Source: Methanobrevibacter sp. TLL-48-HuF1 (GTDB lineage: Archaea > Methanobacteriota > Methanobacteria > Methanobacteriales > Methanobacteriaceae). From it: 64,000 bases of DNA. A program made the translations under genes and the position numbers. Location of the stretch: the NCBI RefSeq assembly GCF_023617305.1, contig NZ_CP081485.1:124001-188000 (forward strand), in the 5' to 3' direction. Of this stretch, positions 53,528-61,539 are shown piece after piece. The stretch's first letter is position 1. Every line of letters begins with the position of its first letter. The notes under the pieces were generated by a model that saw nothing but the letters and a program-made list of their open reading frames with translations, made no database searches and had not been told where the DNA came from.

Positions 53528-55815
53528 TCCTTAATTTTCTTATCAAAATCATTTAACTTATTCGCCAATCCTGAATAATATGGAATATAAACTTTTGAGA
53601 ATGTTATTCTATCCGGATTTTGATTAACTTCACTAATTCTTTCTTTGACTTTTTCTATTTTCCTTTCAACTTCATCATACATTAAATCTCCTGGGAATTC
53701 GCCAATAAATATTCCGTCAGCTCCATTTTCAAGAGCATGCTTAATATGACGAGGCCTTACACGGTTTACAGAAAGTACTTTAATAATATGAATAGATTCA
53801 GGATAGGATAACCTGTTAACTCCAATATTATCTGCTGCAGTATAACCTATATTATCAAGGAAAACTAAAATCATACGTTCTCCAGGTGCTTTTTTAGCTA
53901 ATACCCCATCAATTGTAGCTTTTATCTTTTCATCAATATTACCATTAACTGTAATCGCAAACTGCTTACATCCGACTAAACATTTTCCACATCCAGTACA
54001 GCTCATTGGGTCAATGTAGATTTTATCATCCTGAATGCTCATTGATTTGAATTTACAGCGTTCAACACATTCACCGCAAACAATACATTTTTCTTCGTCA
54101 ATTTCTGCAATGAAGGGTTCAATTTCTATTCCACCATAGTTATATTCAGCTACTTTAGATGCAGCTGCAGTAGCTTGCATAATTGATTCTGTAATATCTT
54201 TTGGGTCCTGTGCAGTTCCACAAACAAAAGTTCCCTGAATATCAGTTGTTACAGGTTTGATTTTTGGATGTGCCTCTTTAATGAATTCATCTTCAGTAGT
54301 TCCGACATTCAGGATTTTTGCAATCTCCTTAGTACCTTCAGAAGGTTCCATAGCTGTAGATAATACAACCATATCTGCTTCAATTTCTGAAAATTCCCTT
54401 TTGAGAGTGTCTTCAACACGAACAATAAAGTTACCATTTCTTTTAACAACTTCTCCAGGTCTTCCACGTATGAATCTTACTCCATTGGCCTGAGTATGTT
54501 TATAATACTTTTCATACATACTTGGAGTTCTCATATCTGTATAACAGATAACAACATCTGTTTCAGGATGTTTGTGTTTTATAATATTTGCATTTTTCAA
54601 AGCAACACTGCAGCATACTTTGGAACAATACAAATGTCCGTCCGGTTTTTCATCTCTGGATCCAACACACTGTATCATGACCACTCTTTTTGGAACCTCC
54701 CCATTTGATTTTACTAATTTACCTTTAGTCGGACCGTTTACTCCTGTAATACGGCCTAATTCACTTTGAGTTATAACATCGTCGTATCTTGAATATCCAT
54801 ATTCTGGTCTTAAGTCCGGATCAAAGAGTTTGTGTCCAGTAGCTATAATAATAGAACCTACAGAAACAGGAATCTTTTCAGGTTTTACTTTAAAACGAAT
54901 AGCATTCATACTGCATTGTCTTTTACAATCTCCACATCTGTCACAATGTTCCATATCTACAACATATGCTTCAGGATAGGACTGTCCAAAAGGACGATAA
55001 ATAGCTTTTCTATTAGATAATCCGTCATTCCAATCATCGGGAACTTCCACTTCACAAACTTCCGCACAGTTTCCGCATGCTATACATTTTTCTGTATCTA
55101 CATATCTTGGAGATTTCTCAACAATCAGATTATAAGTTCCTGCTCTTCTTTCTGCTTCAACGACCTTTGCATTTGTTATAATCTCAATATTTTCATTCCA
55201 AACAACTTCATTCAATATAGGATTTAACAGACACATTCCACATTCTTCAGCTATTTTTACAGGAGAGAAAACTTTTCCTATTTTAGCCATGTGTCCTCCG
55301 ATAGATGGAGACTGCTCTATAATAGTTACTTTTGTTCCCTGTTTAGCCAGTGATAAAGCTGCATTCATACCCGCTATTCCACCACCAATCACTGCTACTT
55401 CACTTGGTGTTTGACAGTAAATCGGATTAACGGCATCTGATTTTTTTACTTTTTCTATAGAAGCATTAATAAGAGTTATAGCTTTTTTAGTTGCTTTATC
55501 ATTATCTTTATGAACCCATGAACATTGTTCACGAATATTTGCCATGTCCATCAAATAAGGATTTAACGGTTGAACATAATCCTGAAAAGTTTTTTCATGA
55601 CTTATTGGAGAACATGCTGCAATTACAACACGGTCCAAATGATGTTCAAAAATTGCATCCCTAATGATTTTTCTTCCATTTAAAGAACATAAATTTACAA
55701 ACTGTTCTACAACTTCCACATTTAGCGAATCTTTAACTTTTTGAATATCTACAGTATCTGAAATATTTCCTCCGCATTCACAGATGAAAACTCCCACTTT
55801 TAAATCTTCAGACAT
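53509..55815 (-). CDS. HdrA-type flavin iron-sulfur subunit with fused, cysteine-less MvhD-like domain
   Basis: 768 residues, about 110 longer than ordinary HdrA. Order: N-terminal VGVFICECGGNISDTVDI, FAD-binding VAVIGGGIAGMNAALSLA (about 140), HdrA-specific cysteines (AEECGMCLLN), a dicluster ferredoxin insert CIACGNCAEVC / CDRCGDCKRQC (about 243-305), MIQCVGSRDEK with YCSKVCCSVALKNA, and a second ferredoxin CIVCGECVERC / CTGCGKCLVGC (about 577-620). Residues about 640-765 match MvhD, the hydrogenase delta subunit (ILVFLDNIGYTAADNIGVNR, IIKVLSVNRVRPRHIKHALE, FIGEFPGDLMY), but every MvhD cluster cysteine is replaced. GGAGGT site before the ATG at 55815. Last gene of the comA-marker16-hdrCBA run. 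Probably an electron-bifurcating or electron-transfer subunit for another acceptor than CoM-S-S-CoB. Confidence 0.88.
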   Translation of the reverse strand: MSEDLKVGVFICECGGNISDTVDIQKVKDSLNVEVVEQFVNLCSLNGRKIIRDAIFEHHLDRVVIAACSPISHEKTFQDYVQPLNPYLMDMANIREQCSWVHKDNDKATKKAITLINASIEKVKKSDAVNPIYCQTPSEVAVIGGGIAGMNAALSLAKQGTKVTIIEQSPSIGGHMAKIGKVFSPVKIAEECGMCLLNPILNEVVWNENIEIITNAKVVEAERRAGTYNLIVEKSPRYVDTEKCIACGNCAEVCEVEVPDDWNDGLSNRKAIYRPFGQSYPEAYVVDMEHCDRCGDCKRQCSMNAIRFKVKPEKIPVSVGSIIIATGHKLFDPDLRPEYGYSRYDDVITQSELGRITGVNGPTKGKLVKSNGEVPKRVVMIQCVGSRDEKPDGHLYCSKVCCSVALKNANIIKHKHPETDVVICYTDMRTPSMYEKYYKHTQANGVRFIRGRPGEVVKRNGNFIVRVEDTLKREFSEIEADMVVLSTAMEPSEGTKEIAKILNVGTTEDEFIKEAHPKIKPVTTDIQGTFVCGTAQDPKDITESIMQATAAASKVAEYNYGGIEIEPFIAEIDEEKCIVCGECVERCKFKSMSIQDDKIYIDPMSCTGCGKCLVGCKQFAITVNGNIDEKIKATIDGVLAKKAPGERMILVFLDNIGYTAADNIGVNRLSYPESIHIIKVLSVNRVRPRHIKHALENGADGIFIGEFPGDLMYDEVERKIEKVKERISEVNQNPDRITFSKVYIPYYSGLANKLNDFDKKIKELNESE

Positions 55816-56753
55816 TAGTCAACCTCCCTTAAATCCTTAATGACTGAATCTACTGGTACAGTATGTGCTTTTACACCTATAACCTTATTAAAGTCACCAC
55901 CCATTGCAATAGCCACAAACTGAGCTATATTTAAATGAATAGTATTAAATTCTTCACCACATTTTTCAGATATTAAGTTCTGATATCTGTCAAACTGAAC
56001 ATGACAATTAGGACATAAATGAACTAAAATTTCCACTCCGTCATCTTTTATTGAGTGCAATTTATCTTCAGTTACCTCCATAGAAATGTCTTTATTGGAG
56101 TATCTCTGTCTAAATCCGCTTCCACAGGTTTGACGTTTATGATCATACCATCCAATTGTTTTACATCCGCATGCTTCTATTATGTCATCAATGATATTAG
56201 GATCCCTAACTCCACCTATTGTATCATCATAATGAACTTTACAATAATGGCAGCCATGATGAGTAGCTATTGTATAATCACTTAAGTCATATTTAATATT
56301 TTTAGAGATTTCATCACGTTTGCTATATAAGATATCCACTACATGAAAAATATTTTTAGATGAATCAACATCACCCTTTTCATATTTTAGATTTTTCAAA
56401 TCTGATTTATCAAAAACGTCATTTACCTTATCTCTAACATTATCTTTTTTATTTAAAATATTAGCTACTTTTTTATTAATTGCATAGCATGTTGCACACA
56501 TCATTACTAAATTTGGCCTATCTAAATTACCGGCTACTTTAAAGTTACGTGCTCCAATAGCTGTTGTTGTAAACTGGTCAAAAACATCAGAGTAATGTCC
56601 AAGACCTGTACAGCAGGTTTGTTTATCTGAAATCTCATAATCTATGCCAATTTTATCAAAAACAAATTTGGTAGATGATTCTATTCCAGGATATTCAACA
56701 CTTACAAGACAACTTTTAAACAAAAGAATATTTTTATCAGGAACCTGTTTCAT
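55815..56753 (-). CDS. HdrB-type subunit, divergent second CCG motif
   Basis: 312 residues from the second of two ATGs (GGAGGG ribosome site). HdrB holds two noncubane [4Fe-4S] clusters that split disulfides in heterodisulfide reductase. First motif is standard: a single Cys in FKSCLVSVEYPG, then QTCCTGLGHYSD, then CATCYAINKK. In the second, GCHYCKVHYDD and LCPNCHVQFD are present, but the central CCGxG is QTCGSGFRQRY: Thr replaces the first Cys of the pair. GCHYC also has an extra cysteine. So cluster 2 must be bound differently or lost. The gene overlaps hdrC by about 17 bases and is overlapped by one base at the hdrA junction, a tightly coupled operon. Confidence 0.88.
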   Translation of the reverse strand: MKQVPDKNILLFKSCLVSVEYPGIESSTKFVFDKIGIDYEISDKQTCCTGLGHYSDVFDQFTTTAIGARNFKVAGNLDRPNLVMMCATCYAINKKVANILNKKDNVRDKVNDVFDKSDLKNLKYEKGDVDSSKNIFHVVDILYSKRDEISKNIKYDLSDYTIATHHGCHYCKVHYDDTIGGVRDPNIIDDIIEACGCKTIGWYDHKRQTCGSGFRQRYSNKDISMEVTEDKLHSIKDDGVEILVHLCPNCHVQFDRYQNLISEKCGEEFNTIHLNIAQFVAIAMGGDFNKVIGVKAHTVPVDSVIKDLREVD

Positions 56754-57345
56754 CATTACCCTCCTTTGATTTTCTTATTTTATCCATTCTATCTTTAAAG
56801 CCTGTGTTAGTTAAAATTAAAGAAACTTCATCAACAACTTCCTGAGGTGGTGAAACAGGACCTAAACCTAATTCATCTCTAATTTCATTTAAATGCTGTC
56901 TAAAGTCCCACCAGCCTTCTACATCTTCGCTGATTTCTTCATAAAAATTAGATGGGATTGCACCAATAGCTGCATTAAAGTAGCTATCTGCAAATCCTAA
57001 ATAATCATATAACTGTTCATATGCAATTCCTTTTGATATGGCAAATTGCTTAATAATCTGATTAACTTCACAGACACTGTTTCCAACAGGACATGTGCTA
57101 TGACATGTATAACAATAAAAGCATTTCCATAAATCTTCATCTTCCAGAAGCGTTTCATCTCCTTCAAAGACTCTCTCCATTATTTCACGAGGATTATAAT
57201 TAGAATGACGTGCTGCAGGACATGTTGAGGTACACATTCCACACTGAACACATTTTAAAACACCTTCATCTTTTGAACTTTTAATATCTTCTTTTATAGC
57301 TTCAGCAAAATCAAGAGGTGTTTCATTGATTTTTTGAGTATGCAT
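56737..57345 (-). CDS. HdrC-type two-[4Fe-4S] ferredoxin subunit
   Basis: 202 residues. Two classical cluster motifs CVQCGMCTSTCPAARHSN (about 35-52) and CFYCYTCHSTCPVGN (about 79-93) lie in the order of HdrC, which passes electrons from HdrA to HdrB. The NPREIMERVFEGDE block between them is typical. The C-terminus (GPVSPPQEVVDEVSLILTNT) is longer than needed for the ferredoxin. GAGGTTA site before the ATG; it starts 15 bases after the marker 16 gene stops and overlaps hdrB. Confidence 0.9.
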   Translation of the reverse strand: MHTQKINETPLDFAEAIKEDIKSSKDEGVLKCVQCGMCTSTCPAARHSNYNPREIMERVFEGDETLLEDEDLWKCFYCYTCHSTCPVGNSVCEVNQIIKQFAISKGIAYEQLYDYLGFADSYFNAAIGAIPSNFYEEISEDVEGWWDFRQHLNEIRDELGLGPVSPPQEVVDEVSLILTNTGFKDRMDKIRKSKEGNDETGS

Positions 57346-57360
57346 ATTTCATAACCTCAA

Positions 57361-58608
57361 TTATAATTTAAATTCCTGATTTTTAATCATTTTCTTCAAT
57401 TTTAAAGATAATTTATTAGCTCTTAAGGCATCTGACTGCCTGCAAATAATTGGAACATTATGTTTTTTGCCTTCTATTTCCAAATCAACATTACCCGCAT
57501 CCATTGTAAAGCTATTGTTTTTACAATAATGTACACACATTCCACAACCAAAACACTTAGATAAATCCAGTTTTTTATTTTTAAAAGCATTTGTCGGACA
57601 TACTTCCTCAACTGTACAAATATCACAATTACAGTTATCTGAGACATATTTTGGTCTTAGCTCATGGTTATCCCACATTGCACCATAGTTAGTTTGTGTT
57701 AAAGGTAAATGACGGCCTTTAATATCAGCTACAGTTAACGGAATATCACTATTTTTAATTAATAAATTATTGTATATTTCTTCGTTTAAAACTGGAATTG
57801 GAATAGCCAGTGTATCATAAACTTCTCCGCCTTCACCTGTTTTAAATCCTCCAACATAATTTGCTTCCATATCTTTAAGATTTCCTGAAACCATTAAATT
57901 TGGTTTTTCAGGTGAACTTCTTGTTCCTTGCCCTAAAACAATAGCTTCAGCACCATTTAATAATACTCTAGTTCCATTCCCAATTATTAAATTATTTGGA
58001 TCATTTTGAAGTGGATTTAAATCTCCACATCCTGAAAATGTCAATCCTTTCAAGTTTCCTTCCAGAGGAATAGCTGAAAATATTGATGAAACAGGTTCAG
58101 CAGATGGATTTACAAATGCAGTGTAATTCTTAAACGCCATACGTGTTCCAATCATTTGTGCCCTTGTAATTTCATCAATGTTTGTTGTTGATTCTATAAT
58201 ATCTCCATTAATTGCTTCAACTTTAACATCAATATCTTTTCCTTCAAGAATATCTTTCAGTAAGAATCCTCCACCATATGATGGGTCTTCTAGTGATTTT
58301 GAAGTTCCATGAAGAATTAAATCTACAGAACCTAACCATTCATTAGGACATGGGCCGATATTTGCAGGAACACCATTTAAATAAATGTTTTTTGCCCTCA
58401 TAAATACTCCTGGCTTTGATACTGTAAAGTTAAAGATAGCTGCAGTACCGCTCATAACTCCACATGTTCCAGTAGTTACTACATCCACTTCTTCAAAGTC
58501 TGGAGCATTGTCTTCTTTTATAAGTTTTTTAAACTCTTCTGCTGTGTATATGTTGGCTTCATTATTTTCAATTTTTTTATTAATCTGGTCAATTGTTCTC
58601 TCTTTCAA
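57361..58608 (-). CDS. Methanogenesis marker 16 metalloprotein (DUF39 plus ferredoxin)
   Basis: 415 residues. Residues 1-330 are a DUF39/COG1900 domain; cysteines in VVTTGTCGVMSGTAAIFNFT, NIGPCPNEWLGSVDL and LTFSGCGDLNPLQNDP are candidates for a persulfide or cluster. Residues about 335-385 are a ferredoxin (CNCDICTVEEVCP and CFGCGMCVHYC). DUF39 proteins of Methanosarcina make homocysteine from aspartate semialdehyde and sulfide; marker 16 is the methanogen-wide branch. A role in adding sulfur to an aldehyde, either for homocysteine or, by its place here, sulfoacetaldehyde to coenzyme M, is inference. Start is TTG at 58608 with GAAGGT before it; comA lies 32 bases upstream. Confidence 0.88.
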   Translation of the reverse strand: MKERTIDQINKKIENNEANIYTAEEFKKLIKEDNAPDFEEVDVVTTGTCGVMSGTAAIFNFTVSKPGVFMRAKNIYLNGVPANIGPCPNEWLGSVDLILHGTSKSLEDPSYGGGFLLKDILEGKDIDVKVEAINGDIIESTTNIDEITRAQMIGTRMAFKNYTAFVNPSAEPVSSIFSAIPLEGNLKGLTFSGCGDLNPLQNDPNNLIIGNGTRVLLNGAEAIVLGQGTRSSPEKPNLMVSGNLKDMEANYVGGFKTGEGGEVYDTLAIPIPVLNEEIYNNLLIKNSDIPLTVADIKGRHLPLTQTNYGAMWDNHELRPKYVSDNCNCDICTVEEVCPTNAFKNKKLDLSKCFGCGMCVHYCKNNSFTMDAGNVDLEIEGKKHNVPIICRQSDALRANKLSLKLKKMIKNQEFKL

Positions 58609-58623
58609 ATTAAATACCTTCTT

Positions 58624-58658
58624 TTAAACTTTCCTACGGTTTAAATTTTTCCTACGGT
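58624..58658 (-). repeat. Duplicated tail of comA
   Basis: The last codons and stop of comA (58641-58658) are repeated almost exactly as 58624-58640 (both with the core ACCGTAGGAAA and then TTTAA), a 17-18 base tandem duplication just before the marker 16 gene. Confidence 0.6.
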
Positions 58659-59411
58659 ATCTCCTCTCAAACCTCTTCTTAAGGTTTCAAGGGAAGTAAT
58701 ATCATCAGTTGACACATTACCTAAATTAACATCATTTCCAAGTTTTAAAATGAAAAATACTTGCTGGTCTTTGTTTGGAGCTTCCCAAAGGATTTTATTT
58801 CCATCGAAATTATCTAAAATATAATCTATTTCATCTTCTTTTGCATTTCCTGATTTATCATAAATTCCAATGTTTTTTCCACCTTCTCTTGCTTCTACAA
58901 TGATTAATGATGACCCAGATTCCAATTCATTTTGCATATAATCTATTCTTTCATCTAAAGACAGTTCCTTATCTAATCCAGGATCTTTTTTACCCACTTC
59001 AGACAATACTTCAAAACCGTCTTTTTTAGCTGATTCTATACATTCTAATTTTTTATCATGAGATATTGTTGTTGACCCGTCAGATACTTCAATAGCCTCA
59101 AAACCTAAGTCATGAGCTTCCTGAAAAAATTCTTCTAATTTATCATTCATATATGCTAATTCAAAAAGAGTTCCGCCAGTATATGGAGTTATGTTATGAG
59201 ATTTATACATAGCAACCTTATCTTTGATTATATCCTGTTCATGTACAATTGATGTTCCCCATCCAAATTTTAAGTAATCTACATAATCTCCAGAGATATT
59301 CATTAAACTTTCAGCAGTTTCCAATCCTAAACCTTTGTCTAGAACCATTGTTATACCTTTTTTTCTTGGTTTTTCTTCTCTTTTTTTAAGTAAAAAATTA
59401 AAAGATTTCAA
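58641..59411 (-). CDS. comA: Phosphosulfolactate synthase, first step of coenzyme M synthesis
   Basis: 256 residues. Adds sulfite to phosphoenolpyruvate to give phosphosulfolactate. A TIM-barrel enzyme; blocks are RKKGITMVLDKGLGLETAES (about 16-35), DYVDYLKFGWGTS, ITPYTGGTLFELAYM, FEAIEVSDGSTTI, LSEVGKKDPGLDKEL and LIIVEAREGGKNIGIYDK. The start is TTG at 59411 with GTGAT before it, matching the conserved N-terminus. It heads the operon comA - marker 16 - hdrC - hdrB - hdrA and is divergent from the UPF0280 gene; comB and comC are not in the window. Confidence 0.95.
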   Translation of the reverse strand: MKSFNFLLKKREEKPRKKGITMVLDKGLGLETAESLMNISGDYVDYLKFGWGTSIVHEQDIIKDKVAMYKSHNITPYTGGTLFELAYMNDKLEEFFQEAHDLGFEAIEVSDGSTTISHDKKLECIESAKKDGFEVLSEVGKKDPGLDKELSLDERIDYMQNELESGSSLIIVEAREGGKNIGIYDKSGNAKEDEIDYILDNFDGNKILWEAPNKDQQVFFILKLGNDVNLGNVSTDDITSLETLRRGLRGDTVGKI

Positions 59412-59494
59412 TATATCACATCTGTTATAATTTTTATTTATTAGTTTAATAGTATATTAACTTACATACTTTTTAACTTATTCACTAACAATAG

Positions 59495-59502
59495 TTATAA
59501 AA
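59495..59502 (+). promoter_or_regulatory. TATA box of the UPF0280 gene; near-leaderless start
   Basis: TTATAAAA lies 26-33 bases before the ATG at 59528 and there is no ribosome site between them, so transcription would begin within a few bases of the start codon. Confidence 0.45.
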
Positions 59503-59527
59503 GAAAATAATTAAATAAAATACTATT

Positions 59528-60244
59528 ATGGAATTCCAACATATTGATTTAAATCAGACCCATATCAGATTAACAACTGATTTAAAAAACAGTAACCTGA
59601 AAAATTACATATTAAAACTAAGAAAAGAACTGGAACATCATATAGCTAAAAATAAAGATTTTCAATTATCTCTAGAACCTGTCAGTCCTGGTGAAGAGAA
59701 TTTAAGTGAAATAATAAAAAGAATGTATACTGCTTCCAGTTACTGTGATGTAGGTCCTATGGCCTGTGTTGCAGGATGCATATCTGAAATGTCTCTTGAT
59801 TATTTAATTTCCAAAAAATCAGAATATTCTATTGTTGAAAATGGAGGAGACATAGCTATTATAAACAGTAAACAAGCAGTATGTGGCATTTACTCAAATA
59901 ACCCCATATTAGGAAATAAAATTGGATTTAAATTAAAAGCAAGAAAAACACCTCTTGGAATCTGCACATCATCAGGTAAAATTGGACACTCAATAAGCTT
60001 TGGTCAATCAGACAGTGTTACAGTACTAAGTAAAAAGGCATCAATAGCTGACGGACTGGCTACCAGAATAGCTAATGAAGTTGTTGGACAAAATAGTGAA
60101 GATAAAGTATCAAATGCTCTTGAAGCTAGTGAAAACTATAAAGAGTTATTTGATGGAGTTTTAATTATTTCTCAGGATAATGTAGGAACTGTTGGAAAAC
60201 TGCCAAAAATTGTTGAAACTGAAGAATTTAATGTTAAGATGTGA
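59528..60244 (+). CDS. UPF0280 / COG2122 (ApbE-superfamily) protein
   Basis: 238 residues. Blocks of the family: [12 protein letters not shown] near the start, [20 protein letters not shown] (about 75-93), [38 protein letters not shown] and [20 protein letters not shown]. The fold is that of the FAD:protein FMN transferase ApbE. In Methanosarcina acetivorans a COG2122 protein (MA1715) is needed for efficient use of sulfide in homocysteine formation together with DUF39 proteins. Here it sits divergent from comA and marker 16 with 116 bases between, so both sides can share regulation. It is followed by a ProC-like gene in the same transcript. Confidence 0.85.
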   Translation: MEFQHIDLNQTHIRLTTDLKNSNLKNYILKLRKELEHHIAKNKDFQLSLEPVSPGEENLSEIIKRMYTASSYCDVGPMACVAGCISEMSLDYLISKKSEYSIVENGGDIAIINSKQAVCGIYSNNPILGNKIGFKLKARKTPLGICTSSGKIGHSISFGQSDSVTVLSKKASIADGLATRIANEVVGQNSEDKVSNALEASENYKELFDGVLIISQDNVGTVGKLPKIVETEEFNVKM

Positions 60245-60249
60245 AATAT

Positions 60250-61029
60250 ATGAACCTCGGAATTATTGGATATGGAAATATTGGAGAGCTTATCAGTCAA
60301 AACATAATCAATCATGATTTTTATAATTTAAATAAACTCTACATTGCAAATAGAACACTTTCTAAAATAAATCACCTGAAAGATACTGACCCCCACATAT
60401 CAGTTACAGATGATAATACAGAAGTTGCAAGAAACTGCGAAAAAATAATAATTTCAGTAAAAACCTCCGATTTGATAAATGTTTTAGAGCAAATAAAACC
60501 ACACCTAAATAAAGATACTCAAATTATACATACCTGTGCAGGAATAGATTTAAAATTTGAAGATAACGGTTTAAGCTGTGTCATTCCAACAATATCATCA
60601 ACATACGATAAAAACAATCCCAAAAAAGGTGTTTCCATTATTATGCATGATGAAAATGTTTCTGCGGAAAATAAAGATTTTGTTGAAGACCTATTTTCAA
60701 AATTCAGCCATATAAAAGTTGTTGACAATACTCTTGATTTGGAAATAGCTACAATAGCTGCCAGCTGTATGCCTGCATTTATAGCTCTTAGTTTAGACCT
60801 TTTTGCAAACAAACTTGAAGAGAGATGCAATCTGTCAAAAGAAGAAACGTTTAAAATACTTGCGGAAACATTAAACAGTACAACATACATATTAAATGAG
60901 GATATTTACTCACCTGATGAATTAATTAACAAAGTTGCAACAAAAAACGGAATAACACAAAAAGGATTGGATGTTTTAGATGAAGACTTACCTGCCATTT
61001 ATAAAAGGTTAATATGTAACTTATTATAG
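60250..61029 (+). CDS. Pyrroline-5-carboxylate reductase-like NAD(P) oxidoreductase
   Basis: 259 residues from the ATG at 60250; a GTG three codons earlier is possible. N-terminal NAD(P) fold MNLGIIGYGNIGELISQNII, then KIIISVKTSDLINVLEQI and HTCAGIDLKF. The C-terminal helical dimerisation domain is of ProC type: ASCMPAFIALSLDLFANKLE and INKVATKNGITQKGLDVLDE (the P5CR GGxT-like motif is NGIT here). True proline synthesis is possible, but the placement after UPF0280 and next to coenzyme M genes, and the divergence from ProC, suggest another substrate. It is translationally coupled to the UPF0280 gene. Confidence 0.75.
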   Translation: MNLGIIGYGNIGELISQNIINHDFYNLNKLYIANRTLSKINHLKDTDPHISVTDDNTEVARNCEKIIISVKTSDLINVLEQIKPHLNKDTQIIHTCAGIDLKFEDNGLSCVIPTISSTYDKNNPKKGVSIIMHDENVSAENKDFVEDLFSKFSHIKVVDNTLDLEIATIAASCMPAFIALSLDLFANKLEERCNLSKEETFKILAETLNSTTYILNEDIYSPDELINKVATKNGITQKGLDVLDEDLPAIYKRLICNLL

Positions 61030-61160
61030 TCAATGCAATATTTAAATAAGATTAATGATAATATAATATAAATAATTAAAAACTAATTATTTATTTCATT
61101 TAAATAATTTACTTAAACTCTTAATTAATTATATAATTATAGATAATAGGTCAGATACAT

Positions 61161-61448
61161 ATGTACAAAGATGAAATGATACAATTACATCAATTTTTAG
61201 TTTATATTTTAAAATATTTAGCAGAAAACGATCAAATAAAAAACGATTGTAGCGAATACATATCCCTTAAAATAAGCCCTCACCACATCCATAAAACAAA
61301 AGCAGAACACAAACATGCTATTTTTGTTCTCTGTAAAATAATTGCACAGGTAATAAACGAAAAAGATAAAAATTCAATACCGGACAATGTATGTAACTCT
61401 TTAGCAGATCTTGTTAAAAGGTCTCAAAATGATATAAAAATGGATTAA
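61161..61448 (+). CDS. UPF0058 family protein
   Basis: 95 residues. The sequence MYKDEMIQLHQFLVYILKYL at the start and the YISLKISPHHIHKTKAEHKH block are characteristic of UPF0058, a small, all-helical protein family of methanogens and haloarchaea of unknown function. A TATA-like sequence (about 61130-61137) is upstream, and a hairpin with a T-tract overlaps the stop codon, so this is a single-gene unit. Confidence 0.85.
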   Translation: MYKDEMIQLHQFLVYILKYLAENDQIKNDCSEYISLKISPHHIHKTKAEHKHAIFVLCKIIAQVINEKDKNSIPDNVCNSLADLVKRSQNDIKMD

Positions 61449-61458
61449 ATCCCATTTT
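61437..61458 (+). terminator. Hairpin terminator of the UPF0058 gene
   Basis: A 7-base-pair stem (61437-61443 with 61452-61458) with an 8-base loop overlaps the stop codon and is followed by a T-rich run to 61471. Confidence 0.55.
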
Positions 61459-61539
61459 CTTCTTTTTTTAAATTCAAATATTTTTAATACTATTACTTAC
61501 CATAATACTAATTAATCAAAAAAATCCAAAGTGATTAAT

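Noticed and set aside
53509-57345. Plain annotation as the methanogenesis heterodisulfide reductase HdrABC
   Set aside because: The cysteine-less MvhD-like fusion, the QTCGSG motif in HdrB and the place inside a coenzyme M cluster argue for a specialised paralogue; the standard role cannot be excluded but is not my main call.
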